Below the pieces are notes generated by a model, which was given only the letters and a program-made list of their open reading frames with translations, made no database searches and was not told where the DNA came from. From positions 63,114,863 to 63,178,862 of the forward strand of contig CM063284.1 of assembly GCA_032173965.1 (NCBI GenBank): DNA of 64,000 nucleotides, given 5' to 3'. Positions 1 to 12,400 of the stretch are shown here, piece after piece. This stretch comes from Sitta carolinensis. Lineage: Eukaryota > Chordata > Aves > Passeriformes > Sittidae. Made by a program: the position numbers and the translations under genes. The first letter of the stretch is position 1, and the number at the start of each line of letters is the position of its first letter.

Positions 1-1764
1 CATTTCGAAATATTTTACTCATTAGCAATCCTCCTTATGCTCAGAACAGGAGAAAGCAATCAAGTTCTCCTCTTCCTAGCTGCTAAGTGCCTTGATGCTG
101 GCTCTTGAAAAGCTGCCCTTTCCACCACATTTATCTTCCCAGGATTTTTGCTCATCTTGTTTCATCCTCCTTGTCTGATGACTCTCACCTGCCCTCAGAT
201 GTTTGCATACTGTTTTCTAGGCTGATGATTCATACATATAGACTTTTGCTGCTTTTGTACTTCCCTATCCTCAGCCCTGCCTCTATATCACACATTTTCC
301 CATCAGTTTTCACTTGCCTTTTTCATTCAACCCTTCCTGCTCCAGCTTCCTCCAAGATAACCTTTGACTCACATCTCTCTTTTTCTTCACAAAGTCTGTC
401 CCTATCCCAAACCCTGATGCTTCTTCAGTCTTAACATCATCTAAGAGCCATCCTTTGGGTTTCTTACCCAATAATGTGTCTCTCATTTGGGCTTTCATTT
501 TTCCTAACTTGCTCCTGAAGCACTATTGTGGCTCTTTCACTGGTACCACCATATTTCAATCCTGACTAGAGACAGCTGCCAGAACTGTTTAATTTGATCC
601 TGTTAAAATTCCGTTCACCAAACCTCACTGCTCACTCCTATAATAAACATAAGGTAAGGTAATATAACGTAACTTAACATAACATAATGTAACAGAGCAT
701 GACCATCTAATTTTGAAATCCAAAGCCTTCTGGTTCAGATTCTCCTTGGTCATACCTCCTGGCACCCCTTCTGCACAAGCTACTTGAAAGGCAATCATTG
801 CAGTGCACTGTGCTCTGTAAGGTCTCCTAAAATGAAAAGTCTCTATGCTTAAGATTTTCCTGAGACCCTGCCTCTGTCATGCTCCAGTACAGCAATTGAT
901 TTGATCTATGGAAGCTGTCCTTATTAAGGCCTTCCTTAGCTCCCTCCTGGCATCTCCCATCTAATTGTCTTGGCCCCTCTTGTTGTTGCACCTAGTGTTA
1001 TAATGATCGTGAACACATTAGTACCACCAGCAGCTCTAGACAGACATTGCAGTAATGATGCACTGCCCACCAAAACAAAGCCTACAGAAGGCAGGGGCAC
1101 CTTCCCAAACCTACCACAAGCCAAACAGAAAAGTACTTTCTTACCACACTGAGGACTTCCAAAACCACAGTGAAGCCTGCAAGAAAAACTACTCTATGGA
1201 CATGACTACAGACAGGAGAATCCCTTTAGATGAGGTCTGACAGCCCAAGGGAGACAGTCACTGTGCAGCAAGAACATCACACTGTGTCAGCTGTCATGCT
1301 AAAAAGCCAACCTTCCTTTTCCTCTTCCAGGCAGTATGCTGGAAGACACGAAAAAAAGAAATGTGAAAGAGGTGCGCCTTAGAGTATTTGTGATGTTGGC
1401 TGGATATAACTGTGGCAACTGAACTGCATGGCAATCCAAGGACACACAACAAAAAGTCAGGATCTGCCAATCATTTATTGAGTTTTCCAGTAAAAATAGG
1501 CAAAGGACCCCCCCTCCCCTTCCTCTTTGCACTACTATCTCATGTGAGTGCTCTTGTAAAACAAATCACACAGAAAAACAGGATTTGTAGGATCAGGCTG
1601 GCTTGCTTCCAAAACACATACTCAGTGCAGAAAGCTGCAAGAAAAAGAATAGGTACTGTGAGGAACGTCATAGATTACTCCCCTGAAAAATCAACAACAG
1701 CACTATTTAATGGGGAAGACCTTTGTTGAGCTACTTAGGGTAATTTATTATTATTTTTAATAGG

Positions 1765-1786
1765 GATAATAAATAAATAAATAAAT
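1765..1786. repeat. (AAAT)n microsatellite
   Basis: Short run of AAAT units inside an AT-rich patch. A degenerate TAACA/TAACT pentamer-like patch lies at about 645-695. Confidence 0.8.
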
Positions 1787-2018
1787 GTATCCTACTATAA
1801 CTTAAAGCCAGGAACTCCAACCCAACCAAAGCTATCAACAAAAAACCAATGCATCGCAGTATCTCACATACTGTCATCTCATTTCAAATATCAGAAAAAT
1901 CCCACATTATTGACTAATCATTTCTGAAATGCAGTTTCAAAAGAAAACAGCATTTTTGCTCTACTGTAATAAAAATTAAATCTGCTTGAACTTCTCTTTT
2001 GACATATTTTTACAAATA

Positions 2019-2021
<3 letters not shown>

Positions 2022-2049
<28 letters not shown>
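2022..2049. repeat. Poly(A) tract, 28 bases
   Basis: Uninterrupted run of A. The nearest upstream AATAAA is about 50 bases away, further than a normal poly(A) signal, so I do not call it a retroposed transcript tail. Confidence 0.9.
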
Positions 2050-2589
2050 GAAGGGGCCTTCACATTTTATTAAAGAAAATACTTAGGCTGAGAGTTCGCT
2101 TTTTGCTTTTTAACAGCCAGGTTTCAATGGAGCAGTAGCTTTTATAGACAATATCAAACCCTCTATAAACACAATACTATCAAAGGAAGCAATAATAGAT
2201 GTTGTCTTACAGTTATGTGAACACTATCATTTTGGGGGTGGCACTAAAGTCCTGAGACCCAGCCAAAGACCTGAATAGCATTTTAATCAGTGAACTGCTG
2301 ATGGATAAGCCCCTCTTCTCTCCTGGCACACTAATCAACACATTGCCTCTCTCATCTCCCTTCTGAGTTTGACTCTTCATCTGGGAGCAGGATGTCTCTC
2401 TGACAGCAGCACTGCACCTCCAGGACTTGCATGCTCACTAGCTCAGTGTCTTTACACATCTCCACAGCCTGGCTTTTTTTCCAGTGCCCCACAGAGCCAC
2501 CCCACCCCACACTGCTACTCTGATGGCTCTCAGGGACATGCGAGTAAGGTGGTTGTTTAATACTCACCCTCTCTCTCACAAGGAGGGCA

Positions 2590-2810
2590 ATTAGATTAGT
2601 TTACTTGCAGGCAAAATCAATAGCAAGCATCTGGGGGGCACACCAGCCATTGCTAATTAGAGCTTTTAGACATTATTTGAATAAAATGTATGAGGTTGAT
2701 CAACCAAGGTGGAAAAAATCCATAATATTCCAAGTCTGCCCTTGGTTTGTCAACCCCACTCATTTTGGAATTAGAAATGGAATTAAATTCCTGAAGTAAA
2801 GGTAAGCTTT
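2590..2810. promoter_or_regulatory. Candidate conserved non-coding element
   Basis: AT-rich, low-repeat stretch with several homeodomain-type cores (GCAATTAGATTAG, GCTAATTAGAGC) and a TTGATCAACC palindrome. No coding frame of interest. Inference from composition only. Confidence 0.22.
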
Positions 2811-5800
2811 TCTAGACTGGCATAAATGCAGGGAGTGTGGTGTTATTTATTTGCAAGAATATGGACTTTCTGTGTCAGGTCAGAGGTACAACACTGTCTT
2901 CTAGACATTAAACTCACTTTACAAAATGTTCAGAAGCTTTTTTGCATGAATCTGAGAAAAAACAGAGCCGTATATTTTGAGTATACTTACTCTTAACAAA
3001 TTATTTTAGTTACAGTCATCTATTTTTAAAAGACATATTTAAAAAGTGTAGAATTATATATGCAATGAACCTGCTATAATTCCATGAAAACATTTTACCA
3101 AATTAGCCATTTATTTATATTCACTTAAATAGTAGGGTTTTTTTTAAATCTGCTACTACATTTAGCATGTAAATGCATGTTATGATGCCTACTTCATGCA
3201 GTAATTTTCAGGCCATGTAATGAATTACTTTCATATCTTCACATTAGGTTGCAATTAGATAATGTGTTCAAATGTGAACAATAAATTTCCGGGGTAGCTT
3301 TCTTTGAGTACTCATCCATAGAACATTTTGCTTGATAGGAGTTTCCTCTGCAGACTATAGGAATTCTCATTTCAGGAAAGGATTATTTCTCTATGGAATG
3401 AAATACCTTTTTCTCAATATAGTGTTCTTAAGTGGTGATTTAAAGTACGGTAGGAAAATGAGCATAGCATCTTAAATATGAATAGGAGATGAGCATGTCA
3501 TCTTTAATGCACTTGAAAAATGTCTTTCTGAATCTCAGAATAATCAGAAATTTATAAAGATAGAAGACTGGTCCTATTTTAGATGTCTAAATAAATAAAT
3601 GTTAAAAATAAAAGTAATTATATCTTCTAAGTAGAATTACAGAAAGCACAAGCAAGCATGCAAACACAACATAAAAAGAGGTATTTTACTACAAAGGTAG
3701 AAGAAGGTTTTATGTATTCATTTAATTTTGTTGGGGAGAAATATAAAAAACAAAACAACACCCTTTCTTGGGCCCAGAAATTCAATTCAGAGATTGTGCA
3801 GTTCAGCACAATCAGTCTAAATTAGCCAAACATCTCAAAATTTCTTTTCTTAAACTATCTGGATCCAAGCATATCCTTACAATATTTGAGCTATAGCGTA
3901 GTTAATTTTTAAATGCAATTTCAGATTCTTAAGTTAATCATCCTTTCATGATGAAAAAGCAGAGGGAGAGGAGAGAGACTGAGTCCCACTTGAGTCTGTG
4001 CCCAGTGGATTGAGATCCAAGCCCAGGGACTGTTCTCCCCCGTTTGGATTAGTATTCAACAGCAACATATTTGTGAATGTACCTTAAATTCTGCTGTAAA
4101 ACAGCAGCGACCTGTCACATTGTCACCTTTGTGAATACTGGAAAAGAAAACCATTTGAGTGATATGAAGGAGCCTTAAAGGACCCCAAGCTAACACTACT
4201 ATGTATAGCTGAAGTGTGAAAAAGCAATCAGAAAACAAATTCCCTTATTCGCTACAATTCTTTGCATTTTTGGGTAGGCAAAAGTGAATGCCTGCCAGTG
4301 TGTGGGATGCCTGTCACTGTTAACTTAAAAAAATATACTGAAAACAGAATTTGTTTAAACTGAAGGTGGTTTTTCAGATCAGCCTCTGAGATCACATTGA
4401 GGCACGAAGCTGTCCTCTCTCTCTCACAGGTACGACATTGTGCCGACATTGGCCGGGGGGATGCTGCAGCTCTGCACAAACAACAACAGCACAGGGGTTT
4501 TTCACAGACCAAGGGATGGACTCACAGTCCCAGAGGTGGCTGAAGGTTAGGGAAAGAAACACACTGCTCCTGTCGCATGCCATTCCCAATCTGCTGGGCC
4601 ACACTATCTAGGAATACGCTTTTTATTCTCTAGGATTTAACTTCTAAACTATTTTTCCAATTCCTTTACCTTGCATAGCATCTTTTAGACTGTGTCACCT
4701 TTTCAGCTATTTGCAACAGCACTTTTTAGTAACACCCTCCTTTCTTTACAAGGCAGCAAATGCTTTTGAACCACAAATGCAAATACCAATTTCAAGATGG
4801 TTGAGCCCTTTTTGGCAACACACATACATCTCATCTCATAGGGATTTGGTCCCAACTACAGGAAATCTCATGCCAGAGAGGAGTAAGGCCATTAACATTA
4901 CACAGCTACAAATGGCATTAGAAACATAATTTTGTTTTAAAAATATGAAAAAAGAAAGCAATAAGAAAGCAGTATCTCCAGTAATGCACTATTCTGCTTA
5001 CTCCATTTTTGTTTCATATTAGCCCCCTGAAATGGTACAATACAGTAGTATGGTTATTACTATATTTATTCCCTTCTCTTTGGCTGCATTATACCTAACA
5101 GAAGAACTCTTGGAGAATTTTATTTCCAAAAGCTGAAGTACTCAACTGTAAAAGGGGTGGAGAGACTGAATGTTAAAGATCAGAAAACATAGCATGTCTA
5201 TAATAGTCATAAACACAGGGTTTACTCCCTACTGCAGCATCTTCAGCATTTACCACTATATACATAATAAAATCCACTTTATTAGAGGACCTTCCTTGTC
5301 TTTTGGTAGCTAGACATACATAACAAAGAGCAAAGATTCTGGATCTATCAACCAAGTGAAGCTTTCCATCTTCTAACTAAACTATGTTTACATGTAGTGA
5401 ACTGTAGACTACAGTGTCAGGAGCTTCTACATAATGCTTGAGATTTGCTTGAAATTTGGAAACTCCGGGGAACTAAATATTTTACCTTCAATTCAGTGAA
5501 ACTCTCTTCATGAAATTCAGTCATCTCTCAAAACACTGGGACAGCAATAAATGGAAAAACTCACTCATCTTGTAACCACTGACAATTCAACAGCTGGAAT
5601 GGAAATAAAACTACACAGAATTTCTCTAATTCAGTACAGTTATTTATTTGACAACATTAGGATAATGCTAATATGATAACATAAATCAAAACTCAGAGAA
5701 ATTCCAAATAACTTCTTCCTTTTTTTAAGTCATAGAAAGTATTTTAAAAGATAGTTAAAAAAACAAAAAACAAAAAACCCTGCTTTAGGGTTTCACTTTG

Positions 5801-8111
5801 TTGGAAAACATCCAGAAACAGTTTCCCCATCCTGTAGGATTTTTCACATTGTCAAAACATTTTCTGTGATAGGACATTCTGAATTCTGTTTGGTTCAGAC
5901 AAAAATGTAAATTTGGCTAATTGGGAAGGGTTGCAGTACTATCTATTACACAACTCACATTTTGCACATAGTTGCAAAACTACAGTGATACCAGTTCAAA
6001 AATTATAAACACACTTCCTTAAAAAAACCCAAACCACTCCCCTGTTTCTTTCAGATAAAACATTTCAGCTGACAAACAGGCACTTTCTGATGAAAATCAA
6101 TATACTAAATATTTTTAGTGACGTTCTCCATAGGTTTACTATCCATCTTTCCTGAGGATTTGCAGAGATAGAGCACTGCCTCTGAAATGAGACTACTGAA
6201 AAATCCAACCTGGACACATTTACCATCCTCTTTTGTCTTTCCTCTTTGTCTCTGGTTACCTTAGCTTCTTAATTTAGACAGAGACATCCCAGGAAAGCCA
6301 TATGGAAGCAGGGCCTGGGAGCAGGTCTGAAGGGGATTCCCATATTTGTCTATGGCAGGTGAAGGCTCTCGGGATATAATGTGCTCTAGACAAAGTGTAA
6401 AATTTTCAAACGAGCACCCTGCGATGGGGTTAAATGTCTACCAAATATTAACAAGAGCAGACTCAATAGAAATACGGAGTTTTATAAGGTTATAATTTTT
6501 CTTTTCCCACTAACCTCTGCCACAGGCTATAAATTACTTCTTCCCTCTGGTTTTCCCTTAGGAAACGGCTACCTTACCACTGCTTTCTTTACTGGCATTC
6601 CCTCTGCTCCACAGGTGCCAACCACATTTTCTCTCAGACGTTTTAGCTGATTAACATTTCCAGTTAATCTCAAAGCGACTGCTCTCAACCTGGATTTCTG
6701 TTTGATGTCTGCTGCTTCTCTGGTTTAGACCTGATTAAGAACTTCTCTGTGCCAGAGAGCTGCTGCTTTCTCCTGAGAGGACCAAGCTGCCCTGAGGAAA
6801 GGTCCCAGCTCTCTGACAAACCCTGCCTTGCTCCCTTGCTAAACATCTGCCATCAACCCAAGATGGGGCTCAGGTGCAAAGGATTAATATGCCCCCTAAA
6901 CCCTGCCATGTGAAATGGCCTTTCACGAGACCTTAGGTAGCACAGAGGCTTTGCTGTAGCTTAATTGCTTGCTGGCTAACTACAAGCAGCTCAATGGCTG
7001 GCCACCACACCGCTGCTGAACTGAGCTGAAAGAGCATGTTTCTCGGCATGACAGATCGTGTAGTTCAGTCAGTTCCCATCATCCCTTTGTCCCTCATATG
7101 TCTGACATGTGGATGAAGCCTTCCCTATTGTGCCTTCTCTTTTCTGGGAGAACAAAGGGGAGCTGACAATGAAGTGGCTGCCAGCCCATTGCCACAGTCC
7201 ATATATCCACACAGCTGTCATTACATAGTCAAAGCAGACTTGCTAGCAGGAGAGAACAAGCAGCCTATGTGAGACACAAGTGGGTTTAGCTAAAAAAGAT
7301 ACATTATCATCTACAATGCACATACTGCTATTAATATGCTATTAAAGGGAAGGAAAAAAAAATCCCGACTTGTAACCCCATGACCTCAGAAAACTTTGGT
7401 AGCAAAGTGCTCTTAAAGAGCAGGCTTGGAGGGATTCTCCTTCATGTCCTCTGCCTCCAACTATTCTAAGCAGGCACCTAGCCCCTGGTTTAAAAATAAG
7501 TAAAAGCAATTGTGTCATTACTTAGGTATGCCTAATGCCAATTTTCCATTGAGGAATGCTTCAGTTTGCTAAGGTAGCCAGGACTCCTCCTGTTGAGTGC
7601 TGACATGTCACATCAGTGGTTTTCTTGTTTACAGAACTGGCAGATTGTTAATGTGAAGGCAATTTCCTGCATTACAACAAAATCCCATGATATATTTCAG
7701 TTGTTGAAAACCTGGAATGAAGCAACAGCTTTGTGATATGGAAATGCCACTGAGAGCTAAGTGGTAACTGGAACTAAATTTTATGAAGTAACTAAGTGAA
7801 AAAAGAAGGGGGGAAAAAAAAAAGCAGCTCTCTGTATGAAATAAGGTCTGTCTTGAACTACTCTTCCATCCCAGATGGTGAAGAGTATACAACCCATGGG
7901 CTTGTTGTTCCTGCTTTAAGTAAAGAATGGAAATTCATTGGACAGCTGTTCAGGGTCTACCAGGCTAGGGTGAAACCTCAGAGAAGCTCTTTGGCAAACT
8001 GCTTATATGGCCTTTCAATGCATATAGTTTGTACTGTACATATGACTGCAAAAAAATAGGGAGGAATGTAGATTCTAAGTGGTACTGAGGTGACCTGGGA
8101 CTTCTGATGGT
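2811..8111. other. Non-coding stretch
   Basis: AT-rich unique DNA with one possible MIR fragment near 4,850. No supported exon. Frames of 60-86 codons are scattered on both strands without protein character. Confidence 0.6.
4850..4925 (-). mobile_element. Possible MIR-like fragment
   Basis: GCCAGAGAGGAGTAAGGCC, then ACATTACACAGCTACAAATG and GCATTAGAA, resembles the reversed MIR core (CAGAGAGGTTAAG, GTCACACAGCTAGTAAGTG, GCAGAG). Short and diverged; chance is possible. Confidence 0.35.
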
Positions 8112-8255
8112 GCTGTACAGCCACTTCCCCACCTTGGGAAGGTCATATCAGCACTGATTGCCAGCTTTCATTTGTAAGATGAGAATAGTGATATTTCTCT
8201 TTGGATTGGATATGATCTCTTTGGATTGCCTTAACATTTACACAGAGGCTCTAAC
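8112..8255 (+). mobile_element. MIR-like SINE remnant
   Basis: The order of blocks fits the 3' half of MIR: CACTTCCCCACCTTGGGAAG, then CAGCTTTCATTTGTAAGATG and AGAATAGTGATATTTC. These correspond to the consensus CCTTGGGCAAG and CAGTTTCCTCATCTGTAAAATG. The copy is strongly diverged. Confidence 0.55.
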
Positions 8256-10534
8256 ACCCTGGGCCCCCAGGGATCTGCCTGGAGCCTGGCCAAAACTAAC
8301 CCAATCACTCTCCAGCCACACAGACATCGCACTGGAGGTCAGAGGGTGGCTGGAGTGTGCATGCTGGACTGCCTAGTCAGTGTTGTTCTCTGACCCACAC
8401 AGCCACCCTACAGCCCTGGTTGGTTCAAGCAAGCCAAGGTGCCTGGCAGCACCAGGTCTCCATCCCTCCAAGTGCTTCCCAAATGCTTGACTGCCAGAAA
8501 CAACAGAAGCTGCTGTGTAAGCTCAGAGAGAGAAACAAAAACACTTCATTAAAATAATGTTCAGACTGATCCTGAAAATTTCTGCATCTGGATGGGCCTT
8601 GGCACTGACACAGAAAGAAGTAGAGCAGGATACTGGGACCCTTCCAGAGTTCGTGCTGCCTGGTGTGAGCCACTGAGTCTGATTTTGCATCACACTCCCA
8701 ATAGAGAACTGAGGATCAAAACAGATTAAAATGCACGTAAACTGGACACCCAGCTTGTCCAGCCCATTGCTCTTGTCGTGCCCCCTCCTTACCCCTACGA
8801 AGCTCACTGTGCTCTCTGTGCCTGAGTGATTTCACAGAGATGTCTGAGAGTCTCTTCCCAGTGGTGCCTCATGGCATCTTAGCTCCTTCCTCCTCATCTA
8901 TGCTATCTTATCTTTAAAAAAGCTAAGGGCCTGGGTTTATCACAGCACATGGCCATTCATCTGTAATTGTTTCTGACATCATCAGCTTTCCTGTGTATAC
9001 TTCCTTGTTCAAGCATCTGTTCAGGGCAGTGATAACAGTGCCAGGCAACTCCACTCTCCCTCTGCTGATCTCAGGAGTCTTCAATTGCCATGACCTTCCC
9101 TGCCATTTCAAAGTCTATGCACCATGATCTCTTTGAGATTTTGGGTTGCTTCATCCCCACTCCCTGTGTCTTCAAGAATGGCACCCTCACCTATTCAGGG
9201 TGAAAGAACTTCCAGCTTAAATCTCTCACATTTCAGGCAGCTTTTCTACAACAGAGCTGTCTTACTTCTGCTTCTGCCAAGTAAAAAATGTGTTTTTCTT
9301 CTTGTTTCTAGCACTTCTTGATATGATTTTATTCTATTTCATTTTTTCCTTAATTATTCTTTACTGAAAATACTTCATCTGAAAATTGTTAAGTGAATCG
9401 TGGGAAAAGAATATAATTTTGCAAAAATCAAGCTACTTCTTTGACAATGGAAATCCCCCTTTAGGTGTTTTTTAGAAAGGGTTTTTCCAAGTTCTCAAAG
9501 CAGGTATGAAGTCACTCCCACATCCCTAAAAGGAGGATTTAAAATTGTCCTGAGGAGATTAGCATCTCAGCTCATGTTTCAGACTTCTTATCAGGTTAAG
9601 TCCATCTTCAAATGTGAGCTTCATTCTCCACACTAAACGCCTTTCTTCCCCCTTCCTCCTCCAGGCGCTTGCCACCCCATTTTTTTGTCCAGGATGATCC
9701 CAAATGATATAATAACTTTGTGGTTTCAGTAAACCCAAGAAAAGGCTTTCTTTTCTTATTCCAATCTACTTAAGATACACTCAAATAGAAAATGCTTTGT
9801 GCAAGAATGTCACACTGCCCTCCTCCAACCTCAGCAAAACACACCAACACTGAGGTGATTTTCTTACCAGTTCTCATCTCTTTCTACAGAGATTTGCTAG
9901 AAAAACAATGGAATGGGGGACTTCATAGGTTTTGTTTGAAGCATGAAAACTGAAGTGTGATTTTTTAATTTTTTTTCCTAGCAGTTGCTCAGTAATGCTG
10001 AATTGAGGGAACAAGTACCTATTTGAGAATGAAGCGTGGTAAGAGTGGGTTTAGCAGCTTGGACTTCCACAGGGGTCAGTATGACCAAGACAAAACCCTG
10101 AAACACAGACCAGTTTTCAAGAACATTTCACAGTCTACTGAAAAATGAGACACTGGTTGGAGCCATGACAATCTATACCAGCATCAGGAATGCTTCTGAG
10201 AAGAAGTCTCTTTGGGAGACAGACAGAACCATTACTAGTGCTGGCAATGGCTCTGGTGCAATAATGTTGTAACACAGAAGCTGTCCGTGTTTCCGCACGC
10301 AGCTGAGCCAGGCTAGGGATTTACCCCCACCAAGAGAGAGATCCCACTCCTCTCTGCCCCAACTCCTCTCATCATCTTTAGCCCCCACCAGAGACCTCTG
10401 TGCATGGAGCTCGCCGGCCCCACTGGGGACCAGCTCATTCTGGTACACCAGCTCACAGAAGTGCCTCAGCTGGGGCAGGGTCAGAGAGGGGCCATGCTGC
10501 CAGGACATGGAAGTGGAGGAGTGCTGGTATTTAC
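8256..10534. other. Non-coding stretch
   Basis: Unique sequence. A strong acceptor and donor enclose only 29 bases on the minus strand near 9,868-9,896, treated as a decoy. Nothing else seen. Confidence 0.6.
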
Positions 10535-10623
10535 CTATCCACAGCATCCAGCCTCTGGGCATTACATGTGAGGGATGCATTCTCTCTCTGACATTGTAGG
10601 AGAGGCAAATTTTCAGCCATGTG
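10535..10623 (-). CDS. Exon-like segment with strong splice signals, gene unknown
   Basis: On the minus strand a strong acceptor (CCTGTCTCCCACAG) and a consensus donor (GATAG then GTAAAT) enclose 89 bases. One frame reads HMAENLPLLQCQRENASLTC and continues open to the donor, leaving two bases. A second frame is open too and extends beyond both sites. About 50 kb separates this from the minus-strand exon set. Its zero-phase start would fit after the 56,302-56,335 candidate, but that is weak evidence. It may equally be a decoy pair. Confidence 0.2.
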
Positions 10624-12249
10624 CTGTGGGAGACAGGGTTTGACTTTACCTGTAGTTTTTCCCAGAGTAGGAGCAAAGGGAGAAGAGAAGGAGGGATGCA
10701 TTAATGAAGAAGAAAGCTTTTGAAAGTTTCTTACAATCTCTGGGAAGAGGCCTTTGCTCTACCTAGGTTTATTGGTTTTGAATTTGGGGTTGTTGCTGCT
10801 GCCATGTTTGGGTTTTATTTGCTAGAGCAACACTTTAAAAGCCCAGAGTCGTACAGATTCAGCAGAGGTCAAACAAATTGTTTGCATTTTTGCTATAAAA
10901 GGGGCGTGAGGGAGAGTGAGACAGATGGTAAATTGGCTGCTAGGGAGCAGAGCTTGGACTTTTTCAATCATGTCTCCCTCTTAACTCACAGCTGGCAAAA
11001 CTCTTAGTTCTGTGGCAGGTCTTTCACTAGACAGATCAAATCCAGCAGCACAGAAAACAAAACTCACCAGGAGCCACACAGGGTGAGAAATTATTTCCTA
11101 ATAAAACTATAAAACCCAGAACAATAACTGGGCAACACTGACATGTATTGTTGGCCTTTATCACAATCTCTTTATAAGCCTGGGTTAAGAACAGAGATGC
11201 AGTTGTCCTTTGATGTCCTCGTTCAAAGGACTTTACACCCATTTCCACCAGTGATAAGCTGGGGAAGGGGGAGAGGAGAGGCTGAAAAACAACAGAAAAG
11301 GCTTGACAAATAAATAATTCGTTATACTTCAGTATTTCTGGAGACACTGCCGTGAAAGATACAGTCACAGAAATCACAAGTCGGACGCCACTCAAACAGA
11401 GCTGGTTATGCCTGCAGTAGCTGCTTCAGAACCAAGAGCTTCTTGGAAACTCACTTGCAGTTCAACAAGGGAAATGGAGAGGTAAACCTAGCCTTGTTTG
11501 TGGGCATCAAGGCTAGCTCTACTTAGAGCATCCCTAGAATTTTTTCCTTGTGTTACACCAGCATACAACTGGGACTTCTCAAATCCTCTCTGGTGATTCC
11601 TTTGCTCCTGATGCCCAGCCTTTTCACAGTGAGCTGTGGGAGAGCTCACCTGTCCACAAACACAGCATTAGCACTCTCACACCACTAAACCCTTGCCAGG
11701 CATGGAGCAGATGCAGCTTAGGGACAGCACCTGAGCAAATCTCCAGTTTTAGTCCATGGTGACCCAAAACTTCTGGGGGTGGCATGAACAGGAAGAGCAT
11801 GGAACTGACCCCACCAGGTTCACAGTAGGACACTGCTTATCACTGTGTTTTCTTATTTCTCTGTGCCCCTGTTATGAGACAGTAACTTTTGGCAGAGGTG
11901 CTAGAGAAGATAATGTTCTAAACAGTTAAATCTACTAAAGATCCTCTGTCAGAGCCCTAAATTCCATTTTCCAAAGCAATGTAAACACTTAGCAGCCAAG
12001 AATCAGATGCTCTTGAAAATTCTGCTTCACATCGTGCACTGCAAAAACCTGGCAATTACAATGACACACCAAAAGTAACCCCTGGTTTGGAGCTTGCTGC
12101 TGCTGCAGAATTAAGAGAAATTCCAACTTGGCTCCTGCTCTTGTTCACACCACACTAACTCCATACAATAGGGCATTCAGCTTCATTTAGATCATGGGGG
12201 TTTTTTAGGTAACAAATTAGCTGCCACAATCTGAAGAGTCAAATAATCA
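10624..12249. other. Non-coding stretch
   Basis: Unique sequence with chance frames of up to 119 codons (11,036-11,395, minus) that show no motif or splice context. Confidence 0.6.
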
Positions 12250-12400
12250 GTCTGATCCCAGGTATTACCACTATCATTTTATTCCAGACACAAAGAGAGC
12301 ATACAACTTAGTAAAGGTCAGATGTGAAGTATGTGCCAGACCTTAAAATTGAACCCATATGTCCCAAGCTCTAACCCTTCAGAGCAAGCCCACCTCTCCT
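12250..12400 (-). mobile_element. MIR-like SINE remnant
   Basis: In reverse orientation the segment shows ATCATTTTATTCCAGACAC, CAAAGAGAGC, AACTTAGTAAAGGTCAGA, ATTGAACCCATATGTCCCAA and GCTCTAACCC. These fall in the order expected of reversed MIR (ATTTTACAGATGAGG, AGAGAGG, CAAGGTCACA, TCGAACCCAGG, GCTCTTAACC). It is highly diverged. Confidence 0.55.

Larger units (their letters stand above)
1..2589. other. Non-coding stretch
   Basis: Holds the AAAT and poly(A) tracts noted separately and an exon-like minus-strand segment at 468-565 that I do not accept. Otherwise I see nothing. Confidence 0.6.

Noticed and set aside
2022..2049. Poly(A) tail of a processed pseudogene
   Set aside because: No gene-like body or properly spaced poly(A) signal upstream.
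9868..9896. 29-base minus-strand micro-exon with acceptor TTGTTTTTCTAG and donor CTG/GTAAGAAA
   Set aside because: Good sites, but 29 bases are open by chance easily, and its phase does not follow any neighbouring candidate.
10173..10676. 167-codon minus-strand frame as a single exon
   Set aside because: A more protein-like frame and clear splice sites lie inside it; the long frame itself is GC-driven.
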